From a virus, in the IMG/VR virus record IMGVR_UViG_3300021438_000047, positions 1-33,909 of that record: a stretch of DNA of 33,909 nt; one strand, written 5' to 3'. A model generated the notes under the pieces. The model saw only the letters and a list, made by a program, of their open reading frames with translations. It searched no databases and had not been told where the DNA came from. A program made the translations under genes and the position numbers. Shown here piece after piece: positions 8,194-14,075 of the stretch. Within the stretch, counting starts at the first letter, position 1, and each line of letters starts with the position of its first letter.

Positions 8194-8563
8194 ACTTGAA
8201 CAAATTTTTATCGTTCCGCTCATAATCCCCACTTCTAAGCGCCTTTTGTTTCTCAACCTCCTTAATATCAAGCAACATCTTCGGAGTTGCCTTATTCTCC
8301 GCTAAAGCCCTTAACATCCCTAACCCCATGCTTACCGGGTCTTTTTCCAAAAGCCTTACCATCCTTTGCCTTTGCACATTTGCGTCCTTAATTGTCTCAG
8401 AAGATTTAAATTTGCTTACATTCGTCTTAAGGTGACACGCTTTGCAATAATCGAACTTGGTTGTTTGAACCATATCAACGCTTCTTACAAACTTTTTGCA
8501 CTGTTTGCAATAACATACCCTGCAAATTGTATTGCCCTCTGATCTTTTATTCTTGCTAATCAT
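8192..8563 (-). CDS. Cysteine-rich hypothetical protein
   Basis: 123 residues. The N-terminal third carries three cysteine pairs, CRVC, CKQC and CKAC (roughly residues 14-44), then a CxxC-less helical C-terminal part rich in Lys and Glu. The paired cysteines suggest one or two zinc sites as in small phage nucleic-acid-binding or HNH-associated proteins, but no His-Asn-His core is present. It lies between the endolysin and the FmdB-like gene. The function is unknown. Confidence 0.65.
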   Translation of the reverse strand: MISKNKRSEGNTICRVCYCKQCKKFVRSVDMVQTTKFDYCKACHLKTNVSKFKSSETIKDANVQRQRMVRLLEKDPVSMGLGMLRALAENKATPKMLLDIKEVEKQKALRSGDYERNDKNLFK

Positions 8564-8572
8564 AGAGATTTA

Positions 8573-9046
8573 TTAAGCCATCGAAACAGTCGCATACTCC
8601 CCCCTAATCATTTGTGCTGACAGCGTTATTGCACGTTGCCCTATATCACTATGCCACTTTGAGTCAAGCATCTCACCTGCTGCACCTTGCCAGTCCTCGC
8701 TCTCCAAGCATTTTAGCATTTTCTTGAACTTAAGCAGTTTTACTATCCCAAGGTTAAAGCACATGTTAATTAATGCGTCCTGCCTTGTCTTTGATAACGA
8801 ATGAAACCATTCAAACTTTAATTCAAGTTCTTCTCTGGTCTTATTTATACAAAGCTTAAGAACCCTCATCGCTTCTGTTTTTGACATTCCCTCTCTATAA
8901 AAATAAGCCAACTCAATAGACGAAAACCTTGCCATATTACTGCTCAAATTATACCCGTAACCGATAGTATCAATTCCTTTGCCGTCCTTATAAACGTGTT
9001 TTCTGTAGCCCTCATGCTGCATTAATTGCTCAATTAATCTGTCCAC
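8573..9046 (-). CDS. Endolysin, T4-type lysozyme (GH24)
   Basis: Hydrolyses the MurNAc-GlcNAc bonds of peptidoglycan at the end of infection. The 157 residues carry the GH24 triad with T4 spacing: Glu12 in HEG, Asp21 in YKDG and Thr27 in DTIGYG. There is no signal peptide or N-terminal anchor, so it should need a holin to reach the wall. It begins at GTG 9046, with AAGGG 7 bases upstream, inside the end of the preceding 57-codon gene. It is unusually far from the lysis-like genes near 20 kb and lies upstream of terminase in the same leftward array. Confidence 0.92.
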   Translation of the reverse strand: MDRLIEQLMQHEGYRKHVYKDGKGIDTIGYGYNLSSNMARFSSIELAYFYREGMSKTEAMRVLKLCINKTREELELKFEWFHSLSKTRQDALINMCFNLGIVKLLKFKKMLKCLESEDWQGAAGEMLDSKWHSDIGQRAITLSAQMIRGEYATVSMA

Positions 9047-9203
9047 TTATAATCCCTTCAATTTGAGTTTTTACTGTTGCCAAAAGTGCTTCCGCATCTT
9101 TTTCGTTAATTGCCATCCTGGTTACGTGGGTTTTTTCGTCACCAGGATTAAACTTAAAATGCACCTGACTTAATCCGGAAATGCCTATGCTAACTGTTAT
9201 CAT
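9030..9203 (-). CDS. Small hypothetical protein upstream of endolysin (57 aa)
   Basis: ATG 9203 overlaps the stop of the secreted 92-residue gene (ATGA) and the frame ends TGA 9030, 17 bases inside the endolysin. The product has an alternating beta-like first half (VSIGISGLSQVHFKF) and a helical end (DAEALLATVKTQIEGII). No family is recognised. Overlaps on both sides strongly suggest a real, coupled gene, possibly a lysis accessory given its neighbours. Confidence 0.65.
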   Translation of the reverse strand: MITVSIGISGLSQVHFKFNPGDEKTHVTRMAINEKDAEALLATVKTQIEGIISGQIN

Positions 9204-9478
9204 TCTGGCCTGTAAATTATGACTTTTGGAGGCAATCCACCGCCAAACTGCAATGTTGTTGAGTTATGTTGCTGTGCTGCCCAGGCGTTAAACCTGGCAT
9301 TGAACAACTGCTGGTTAAGTGTCATATCATTTTGCATGGTTTCATGATACCGTTGAATCCTTACCTGATCTTGCTGGTGAACATCGTTCATAAATTCCTG
9401 TACTACTGCAGAATACTCCCCGGCATTTGCGGTCACTGTTGCCAGCAATAAAGCCAGCGTTAAAATTTTAATGTACAT
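9200..9478 (-). CDS. Small secreted protein
   Basis: 92 residues with an N-terminal signal peptide: MYIK, then a hydrophobic core LTLALLLATVTANA and a likely cleavage after ANA (about residue 19). The mature part is helical and rich in Gln, Asn and His, ending in a short GGGLPPKVIIYRPE tail. There is no lipobox cysteine. It is probably periplasmic and placed just before the endolysin cluster. It could assist lysis or modify the envelope, but I recognise no family. Confidence 0.65.
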   Translation of the reverse strand: MYIKILTLALLLATVTANAGEYSAVVQEFMNDVHQQDQVRIQRYHETMQNDMTLNQQLFNARFNAWAAQQHNSTTLQFGGGLPPKVIIYRPE

Positions 9479-9821
9479 TTTTGTCTGCCCCTATGGTTAT
9501 TTCTTTCGCCCCATCCGTTAAAATATCGAACGGCCTTATTGATAAAACATACTTGGTTCCATCTCTATTTTGTCCAACTATCGAATTCCTTTTAACCCGC
9601 TTTAAGAACTCTGCTACTGCGATAATACAATCTACAGTAACATATTCGTAGGGTTGAAAATAGAAGCCATCTGTCATGCCCTCTGATTTCTCGGTATCAT
9701 ATCTGCCAACGTAGATTTCATTGCGGTCTGGCGCAATTAAAACCTGATACCTATGAAAATCTTCCACATCTGCATTATCTTTTATTGGGTCTAAGCCTTC
9801 TTCTCCAATTATTTTGCTCAT
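9468..9821 (-). CDS. Hypothetical protein (117 aa)
   Basis: A soluble 117-residue protein with an acidic N-terminus and mixed alpha/beta composition (RYQVLIAPDRNEIYVGRYD, VDCIIAVAEFLKRVKRN). It has no cysteine pairs, signal or membrane segment. It overlaps the following secreted-protein gene by 11 bases, so the two are probably co-translated. I cannot assign a function. Confidence 0.65.
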   Translation of the reverse strand: MSKIIGEEGLDPIKDNADVEDFHRYQVLIAPDRNEIYVGRYDTEKSEGMTDGFYFQPYEYVTVDCIIAVAEFLKRVKRNSIVGQNRDGTKYVLSIRPFDILTDGAKEITIGADKNVH

Positions 9822-9825
9822 AAAT

Positions 9826-10152
9826 TTATTTACAATTAAAGACTTGTCTAGTCTTGGTTGAATTACTCGAATTACACGTTAATGCACATCCTTCCTTTGT
9901 TCTTTCCCATCGATCTTTCAGAAGTGAATCCGCCTGATCTTGGTATTGCATGTTAACGATTGCATCAAGGCCGCCACACTCAAGAGCGCAGATATGATCG
10001 ACCACAAAACCCTTTCTACCATGCGGATACCCCTTATAAATATCAAAACTGTGTTTTACTTTTGCTGACCTGCAAGTATCAGCGTCAACGTCTCCAAAAA
10101 TAAAAAAAGACGTATATAAAATTACAAATAAAATTACGGATAGTTTTCTCAT
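9826..10152 (-). CDS. Secreted HNH-nuclease-like protein
   Basis: 108 residues. The N-terminus is a typical signal peptide (MRKLSVILFVILYTSFFIFG, cleavage near residue 24). The mature part carries the HNH-type core VVDHICALECGGLD followed by NMQYQ (about 50-70), the pattern of small exported HNH proteins in which Asp-His, the later Asn and a trailing Lys-Asp/Glu form the metal site. Four or five cysteines suggest disulfides in the periplasm. A nuclease sent to the periplasm could degrade incoming rival DNA or host debris, and that is inference. It is flanked by genes of the replication-to-lysis part of the leftward array. Confidence 0.7.
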   Translation of the reverse strand: MRKLSVILFVILYTSFFIFGDVDADTCRSAKVKHSFDIYKGYPHGRKGFVVDHICALECGGLDAIVNMQYQDQADSLLKDRWERTKEGCALTCNSSNSTKTRQVFNCK

Positions 10153-10161
10153 ATAATTTCT

Positions 10162-10644
10162 TTAAACCTTTCCTTCACCATTTATTTTATGCCATTTTGT
10201 ATGGCATATTGGACAAAGCCACCTGACAGATAAAGGGTAGGCATAGTCATCATGATGACCATGTATTTTCCCAGCTTTCCCACACTCTGAACAATTTGAC
10301 ATTTTTGTTATTTTTCCAGCCCTAATCGCGTTTCCTACAATTATTTGAGCCGCTCGCTTTACAACATTTTCGGCTATCCACTTTTCTTTAGCCTTTTTAA
10401 GCGCCTTTTTCCCTTCTTCTGTTTGCGAATACATTAACCTTGCATATACCCTTTTTGGTAAATTTGCACGCTGTTGATCGTATTCCCGATAATATTCAAT
10501 ATTTTTAGCTGTATTTTCTTTTGTATCTTTTTTTGTACACTCAATACATTTGTTCAAGTGTCCGTCAGCCATTTGTTTATGTTTATAAAACTTGGTCAAT
10601 GGCTGATTTATATTGCATTTAAAACATCTTTTTGAATCATACAT
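10162..10644 (-). CDS. HNH-type zinc-binding endonuclease-like protein
   Basis: About 160 residues. An N-terminal zinc site (CFKC, then CIEC), a lysine-rich helical middle, then CSECG, a GHHDDY segment and CPICHTKWHK form the pattern of phage HNH/recombination-endonuclease-VII-like proteins (HxD/H core between two CxxC pairs). The frame opens at ATG 10674, but that ATG lies within a -10-like TGCTATAAT, so I prefer ATG 10644 (MYDSKRCF). It could be a free-standing homing endonuclease or a packaging/recombination nuclease. Family knowledge does not decide which. Confidence 0.7.
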   Translation of the reverse strand: MYDSKRCFKCNINQPLTKFYKHKQMADGHLNKCIECTKKDTKENTAKNIEYYREYDQQRANLPKRVYARLMYSQTEEGKKALKKAKEKWIAENVVKRAAQIIVGNAIRAGKITKMSNCSECGKAGKIHGHHDDYAYPLSVRWLCPICHTKWHKINGEGKV

Positions 10645-10672
10645 GGCATTATCTCGCAATAAAATATTACCC

Positions 10673-10681
10673 ATTATAGCA
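10673..10681 (-). promoter_or_regulatory. Candidate extended -10 promoter
   Basis: On the leftward strand the sequence TGCTATAAT (10681-10673) is a perfect extended -10 element, placed between the SSB stop and the HNH gene. The -35 region shows no good match, which extended -10 promoters tolerate. If used, transcription would start near 10666 and favour ATG 10644 as the HNH gene start. Confidence 0.4.
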
Positions 10682-10686
10682 TGATT

Positions 10687-11112
10687 CTAATTAAAAGGTA
10701 TGTCATCATCGAAGACATCCGCTTCCGCCGGCTTCGATCTGCCAGCCGACCTATCCTGCTGGCTTGGCTGAGCCTGTCTTTTAGGCTCTGAAGAATCCGG
10801 TTTTTTATCTGTTAAATCGACGATATTACATGCAACATTCAGTGATTTTTTGGTAATACCATCATTGCCTGTGTATTCGTGTTCGCTCAACTCTCCCGAC
10901 ACGAATACACCAGCCCCTTTTTTCAAATAATCCACTAGCGAACCCTCTGCCCGTTTACCGAACACCGAGCATTGCAACCAGACTGTTTTCTGGTTGTCGC
11001 CATAGCCAACATTATTTGCGACAGTGAAATTAAGTATTGCACTACCACTCGGAAGATGCCTAACCTCTGCATCCCTGCCGATTCTCCCTGTAAAACTGAA
11101 TACATTGCTCAT
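10687..11112 (-). CDS. ssb: Single-stranded DNA-binding protein
   Basis: Coats single-stranded DNA during replication and recombination. The 141 residues show a standard OB-fold SSB start (MSNVFSFTGRIGRDAEVRH), the ILNFTVANN strand, WLQCSVFGKRA near residue 47 and a GELSEHEYTG region. A Gln/Ser-rich linker follows, and the acidic tip DDDIPF matches the conserved C-terminal partner-binding tail of bacterial SSBs. It is encoded in the replication part of the leftward array and is coupled by an ATGA overlap to a small membrane-protein gene. Confidence 0.93.
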   Translation of the reverse strand: MSNVFSFTGRIGRDAEVRHLPSGSAILNFTVANNVGYGDNQKTVWLQCSVFGKRAEGSLVDYLKKGAGVFVSGELSEHEYTGNDGITKKSLNVACNIVDLTDKKPDSSEPKRQAQPSQQDRSAGRSKPAEADVFDDDIPFN

Positions 11113-11249
11113 TTTTTTTCTAATAATTTAAGTAAGTGAAGTGAAATTTCATAGCAGATTCTTATTGCGCCTACCAAGGCGATTAAGGTAAAAACAACCA
11201 GCTTGGCTATAGGGTAAAGCCCGTAAAGTATGCTTGACAAGACTGTCAT
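11109..11249 (-). CDS. Small membrane protein (46 aa)
   Basis: ATG 11249 has GGAG about 9 bases upstream and the stop TGA overlaps the SSB ATG (ATGA). The product has one hydrophobic segment (about residues 12-32, PIAKLVVFTLIALVGAI) and a Leu/Lys-rich amphipathic tail. It should sit in the inner membrane with a basic C-terminus. The role is unknown. A small single-span protein beside replication genes could anchor or signal, but nothing in the sequence says so. Confidence 0.6.
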   Translation of the reverse strand: MTVLSSILYGLYPIAKLVVFTLIALVGAIRICYEISLHLLKLLEKK

Positions 11250-11308
11250 TTAGTTTTCTCCATTTTGTTATTTGCCTGTATATATTATTTATCCATAGGC
11301 TAATAATG

Positions 11309-11476
11309 TCAAGCTTTATTTGCATTAAAAATAAAATTATATGCCATAATTTGCGCGTCTTTTTCCTCGACAACGCCATCATTCATGATTATACCTACCT
11401 TCTCAACAAAGCTGTAAATATCCTCGTCACTCCAATCCATGGGGCGCATAAATTCAATAAATTCACGATCTGTCAT
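11309..11476 (-). CDS. Small acidic hypothetical protein (55 aa)
   Basis: ATG 11476 overlaps the RusA stop (ATGA) and the frame ends TGA 11309. The 55 residues are acidic and helical (MTDREFIEFMRPMDWSDEDI), without cysteines or membrane segments. Coupling to rusA suggests a shared transcript. Between this gene and the next lies a 59-base AT-rich spacer with nothing I can identify beyond a ribosome site. Confidence 0.6.
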   Translation of the reverse strand: MTDREFIEFMRPMDWSDEDIYSFVEKVGIIMNDGVVEEKDAQIMAYNFIFNANKA

Positions 11477-11856
11477 AACTGCTGTACCTGGACGATGATC
11501 TTTCCATCTTTAACGTTAGGCATCCTAATCAGAGTTAGCCGGTCGATCTGACTATCGTCATCCCACACCCTGGCCTTGGTTAACGAGTCGCACAAAAGCT
11601 TTTCACAATTAGCTATATCTCGCTTTCTCCGGTCTGGTGGAAAGATTTGCATACAAACTGCTATACGCCCCATGATAGGATTGACCGATCTAGCTCCCTG
11701 AGCATATGTAGACACTGCGATAACATCAATGTAGGCTCTAGCTATTGCTGACAGAATAACTCGTCCAGAAACGGCTCTATAGGCCCTATTTAGAGATGGC
11801 GGGTAAGGTAGCGTAAATTCTTTAACTGTTTTGTTTTCCATAATTTCAGATTTCAT
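11473..11856 (-). CDS. rusA: RusA-family Holliday junction resolvase
   Basis: Cuts four-way junctions left by recombination and replication before packaging. The 127 residues carry the RusA hallmarks: an early LPYPPSLNRAYR segment (about 16-27), then RRKRDIANCEKLLCDSL (about 77-93) with the Asp/Asn/Lys/Asp metal-binding pattern, and VWDDDSQID (about 97-105). The frame starts at ATG 11856, and ATG 11841 (MENKTV) is also possible. It sits directly behind the P-like gene and belongs functionally with the ERF/exonuclease pair on the other strand. Confidence 0.9.
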   Translation of the reverse strand: MKSEIMENKTVKEFTLPYPPSLNRAYRAVSGRVILSAIARAYIDVIAVSTYAQGARSVNPIMGRIAVCMQIFPPDRRKRDIANCEKLLCDSLTKARVWDDDSQIDRLTLIRMPNVKDGKIIVQVQQL

Positions 11857-12486
11857 TTATCCCGCCCTTCTGTAATGTTCCTGGCAATAATAGTTTCCAC
11901 CCCCAGAAGTGCTGTGACTTATCGAGCCAGGATTTCCGCAAAAAGAAGCTTCACAGATATGGTCTGCCGGAACTGTCTTGAATTTTTGCTCATGCTCGTA
12001 TATTAAAAACTCGTGATCTTTAAGCCGCTCAAGGTGCTTTGTCCATTTTTCAGCTTTAGTAAGCCCGGCCTCATCTGCTTCGATCTTGAGTATTGCTTCT
12101 CTGAGCATTTCGATTGGATTACAAGTTATTTTTGGCTTAGGCAAGTATCCAACACGCTCGGCTTCAAGACGGTTTTTTTCTTTTCTCCTGTCTTCTTTTT
12201 GAATCAAAATTACTTGTGCAAGAATCTCGATTACAGAGGGGGGGAACTTTGGGCTTAATTCTGCTGCTTTTCCATATCCGCTTATGATTTGCTCGTTAGA
12301 AAAACCTTTCAACTTTTCGAGCATCCTGTTTTTAAAGTCTCTAAGCGCCTCGTCCTCATGGAAAACAGATTTAAACGAGTGCCCGTAATCAGCCTGCATT
12401 GCTTTGACCAAAGAGATGATTATCTCCTTTAGCGAAATATCCTTTCTTTGATTCTCTGGCTGAGCTTGTATTAATGTATTTTTCAT
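11857..12486 (-). CDS. Putative replication protein, helicase-loader-like (lambda P position)
   Basis: 209 residues. The N-terminal half contains FKNRMLEKLKGFSNEQIISG followed by a SPKFPPSVIEIL motif (about 53-90). This is the F/W...G(f)...I..G...(l)...FPPS pattern seen in lambda P-like and related phage helicase loaders. The C-terminus has a Cys/His cluster (HICEASFCG ... YYCQEHY) that could bind zinc. It follows the O-like initiator directly, as P follows O in lambdoid phages. No phage helicase is encoded, so recruitment of the host DnaB is the likely role. The family assignment is by pattern and synteny. Confidence 0.65.
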   Translation of the reverse strand: MKNTLIQAQPENQRKDISLKEIIISLVKAMQADYGHSFKSVFHEDEALRDFKNRMLEKLKGFSNEQIISGYGKAAELSPKFPPSVIEILAQVILIQKEDRRKEKNRLEAERVGYLPKPKITCNPIEMLREAILKIEADEAGLTKAEKWTKHLERLKDHEFLIYEHEQKFKTVPADHICEASFCGNPGSISHSTSGGGNYYCQEHYRRAG

Positions 12487-12513
12487 AACCGCTGCCTTGT
12501 GACTTGTTAATTT

Positions 12514-13257
12514 TTAAAAATCCATCGACTCAATTGCTTCCTGGAAAGATACCTTTCCATTCCAGCCTCGATGAGATGATGCAACTTTGTTATTTTTTGT
12601 TTTATTAAATTCACTGTGCTGCCATTTCGCAATTGTAGATTTCCAACATTTCATTTTTACCCTTCCTACCATCCATCCATTTGCGTTGTAATGAGCAAAA
12701 AAAGAATCGGGATTAATTGAGTAATTCATAGTCGAAATATAGGCCGCAATTTCGCCTATTGTTGGTATCTCAAATTTATATATATTTTTCGTTTTTTTAT
12801 CTGTTTTCCCCTTACTGGTTAAATTACTGGTTAATATTACTGGTTCTATTACTGGTTTATGTGAACGTGGTTCACTACCATATGGAACCACGTTCACTAC
12901 CCCTAGTGAATCTGGTGCACTACCCTGGTGAATGTAATTCACTACTAAATCATTTTTTTCATATGGTAGTGAATTATATTCACTATTGAATTTGCTAGTG
13001 CTTAGCTTATAAACATTTGCCTGATTAATGCCATTTAATGCCGTTCTTTTTACCTGAATATATCCGTGTTTTTCTAATAATTGGAGTTGATTAATTAAAG
13101 CCCTCCCTGTCATTCCACACTCAGAAGAAAGTCTTGAAATTGACGGGTAACATTCTCCTGTATCGCCATTAATTCTGTTAGCCAGCATCAATAAAACTAT
13201 CTTTTGCATTGCTGGGATTTTTTGCTGAGTAGCCCACGTCATAGCTTGAAAGCTCAT
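12514..13257 (-). CDS. Replication initiator, lambda O-like
   Basis: 247 residues. The N-terminal domain (about 5-80) is a winged helix-turn-helix of the HTH_36/phage-replication type: MTWATQQKIPAMQKIVLLML, then a DTGECYPSISRLS recognition region and LLEKHGYI. A polar linker (about 90-150) is encoded by the repeat-rich DNA described at 12760-12986. The C-terminal part (about 160-247) has aromatic-rich helices including FFAHYNANGWMVGR, typical of O-like and DnaD-like initiators. ATG 13257 overlaps the RHH stop. Initiator gene, internal iterons and the following P-like gene together recall the lambda O-ori-P arrangement. Confidence 0.85.
   Translation of the reverse strand: MSFQAMTWATQQKIPAMQKIVLLMLANRINGDTGECYPSISRLSSECGMTGRALINQLQLLEKHGYIQVKRTALNGINQANVYKLSTSKFNSEYNSLPYEKNDLVVNYIHQGSAPDSLGVVNVVPYGSEPRSHKPVIEPVILTSNLTSKGKTDKKTKNIYKFEIPTIGEIAAYISTMNYSINPDSFFAHYNANGWMVGRVKMKCWKSTIAKWQHSEFNKTKNNKVASSHRGWNGKVSFQEAIESMDF
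12760..12986. other. Probable replication origin inside the initiator gene
   Basis: Four exact copies of TTACTGGTT lie at 12812, 12824, 12837 and 12849, spaced 12, 13 and 12 bases, close to one helical turn apart. On their left is an AT-rich tract (about 12760-12800, with runs of T and TATATATA). On their right is a second family: TTCACTAC at 12871, 12893 and 12938, TTCACTAT at 12979, and inverted GTAGTGAA at 12966 and CTAGTGAA at 12903. There is also a GTGGTTC/GAACCAC inverted pair. Iterons next to an AT-rich unwinding tract inside the initiator gene is the lambda layout. Codon repetition in a linker is the alternative. Confidence 0.7.
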
Positions 13258-13430
13258 AACACTCCCCTTGAGTCATTATCTTTAACACGGCTATATTCGA
13301 CCTTAATAAGCTTTTCTATAACGCTGGTCATGCTGCGATCTGATTTATCTGCCAACTCATCAAGCATTTGTCGGCACTCCTCACGCACATAAAAATTTAT
13401 TCTGCTTAACTTTCTTTTCTTCTTTTCCAT
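13254..13430 (-). CDS. Ribbon-helix-helix (Arc/CopG-like) regulator (58 aa)
   Basis: ATG 13430 has AGGT 8 bases upstream, and the stop overlaps the initiator ATG as ATGA. The 58 residues begin with a basic MEKKKRK, then a beta strand RINFYVRE and two helices (CRQMLDELADKSD and SMTSVIEKLIKVEY). This is the classic RHH pattern of dimeric repressors. It is the first gene of the leftward replication operon, and a symmetrical site lies over its promoter, so autorepression of replication is likely. The function is inferred from fold pattern and position. Confidence 0.8.
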   Translation of the reverse strand: MEKKKRKLSRINFYVREECRQMLDELADKSDRSMTSVIEKLIKVEYSRVKDNDSRGVL

Positions 13431-13457
13431 TTTTTTACCTAGTTGTTAGTTTGTGTA

Positions 13458-13502
13458 ATTATATTGCAAAATTTGCGAAAAGAAAATATTTTTTGCAAAA
13501 AA
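13458..13502 (-). promoter_or_regulatory. Replication operon promoter and operator-like palindromes
   Basis: On the leftward strand a perfect TATAAT lies at 13463-13458, which would put the start about 20 bases before the RHH ATG. The -35 (TTTTCT region) is poor. The palindrome GCAAAATTTGC (13466-13476) sits between the -10 and -35, where a repressor would block it. A second perfect 14-base palindrome TTTTTTGCAAAAAA is at 13489-13502. The RHH protein or the HTH protein could bind these. The left end of the IS lies immediately beyond. Confidence 0.55.
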
Positions 13503-13503
13503 C
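13496..13503. repeat. Target-site duplication of the ISL3 element, left copy
   Basis: CAAAAAAC occurs directly outside the left inverted repeat and again at 15379-15386 directly outside the right one. Eight bases is the usual duplication length for the ISL3 family. The exact match argues for a fairly recent insertion. Confidence 0.9.
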
Positions 13504-13566
13504 GGGTCTACGTAAAATCGTGTAGAAATCAGAAATAAATTTCTTTGCTGAAATCGTAAATTCATG

Positions 13567-13594
13567 TTGACAACTTCGTAGAATCGTGTAGAAT
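13567..13594 (+). promoter_or_regulatory. IS promoter overlapping a subterminal copy of the inverted repeat
   Basis: TTGACA (13567-13572) and TAGAAT (13589-13594) with a 16-base spacer form a near-consensus sigma70 promoter pointing into the IS genes. The segment 13577-13594 matches the left inverted repeat core (13511-13528) at 16 of 18 positions. Transposase binding to this copy could repress its own promoter, which is inference. A ribosome site GGGGA precedes the first gene at 13639. Confidence 0.65.
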
Positions 13595-13638
13595 ATAATC
13601 ATGCTTTCGGATTGACCTGATTCAAATGGGGAATCGAT

Positions 13639-13875
13639 ATGAATGAATTATATGTATCAAATCTTGTTTTATTTTTAATTAACAAAACCAACTCAGTATG
13701 GGGAGTTTGGACAGGAAAAATGACAGCCAAAGAACAAAGAAATCTATTTGGTCGGTTTATTGGTAAAGGAAAAATTGTCATCAACGGTGAGGATGAGACA
13801 GTATGTAACCGTGTAAAAGTGTGTTTTGGTCTTGATTATGATGATAGAAATATTGTTCATTGGAGAGACTTATGA
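13639..13875 (+). CDS. IS passenger gene 1, unknown (78 aa)
   Basis: First gene inside the ISL3 element. ATG 13639 has GGGGA 6 bases upstream. The protein is 78 residues: a hydrophobic start (LYVSNLVLFLI), a W-GVWTGKMT segment, a basic helix (EQRNLFGRFIGKGK) and a beta-like end with CFGLDYDD. It could be a small DNA- or RNA-binding protein, but I recognise no family. It overlaps passenger gene 2 as ATGA, so it is co-expressed with it and then with the transposase. It might regulate transposition or be carried as cargo. Confidence 0.6.
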   Translation: MNELYVSNLVLFLINKTNSVWGVWTGKMTAKEQRNLFGRFIGKGKIVINGEDETVCNRVKVCFGLDYDDRNIVHWRDL

Positions 13876-14075
13876 AATGCGTCAAATTTAATAAAGGAAA
13901 AATTCATAAAACAATCACTAAATCTAGGACTTACTGCGGAAAAGAAGTCCCTAGAAATGTTGAAGAAATGGGGCTTGCTGATGCTCGTCAATTCGTATTG
14001 ACTGAAAAAGTTTGCAATATTTGTTTCTCAATCTACGAAGTCCCCAGAAGATACTGGAGACACGATGCTTCTTAA
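13872..14075 (+). CDS. IS passenger gene 2, small zinc-finger-like protein (67 aa)
   Basis: Second gene inside the ISL3 element. ATG 13872 overlaps the stop of gene 1, and its own stop lies 11 bases inside the transposase gene. The 67 residues show HKTITKSRTYCGKEV followed about 25 residues later by VCNIC. This matches the spacing of small phage/actinobacterial-type zinc-binding domains (H ... TxCG ... CxxC). Coupling to the transposase suggests a common function or shared control. No ISL3 passenger of this kind is known to me, but that is recollection and not a search. Confidence 0.6.
   Translation: MKCVKFNKGKIHKTITKSRTYCGKEVPRNVEEMGLADARQFVLTEKVCNICFSIYEVPRRYWRHDAS

Noticed and set aside
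11149-11382. 77-codon leftward frame between SSB and RusA
   Set aside because: Overlaps the better supported 46- and 55-codon genes, has poor composition and no ribosome site.
12812-12986. CRISPR-like array
   Set aside because: Repeats are 8-9 bases, spacers 3-40 bases and all are within a coding gene, so iterons fit better.
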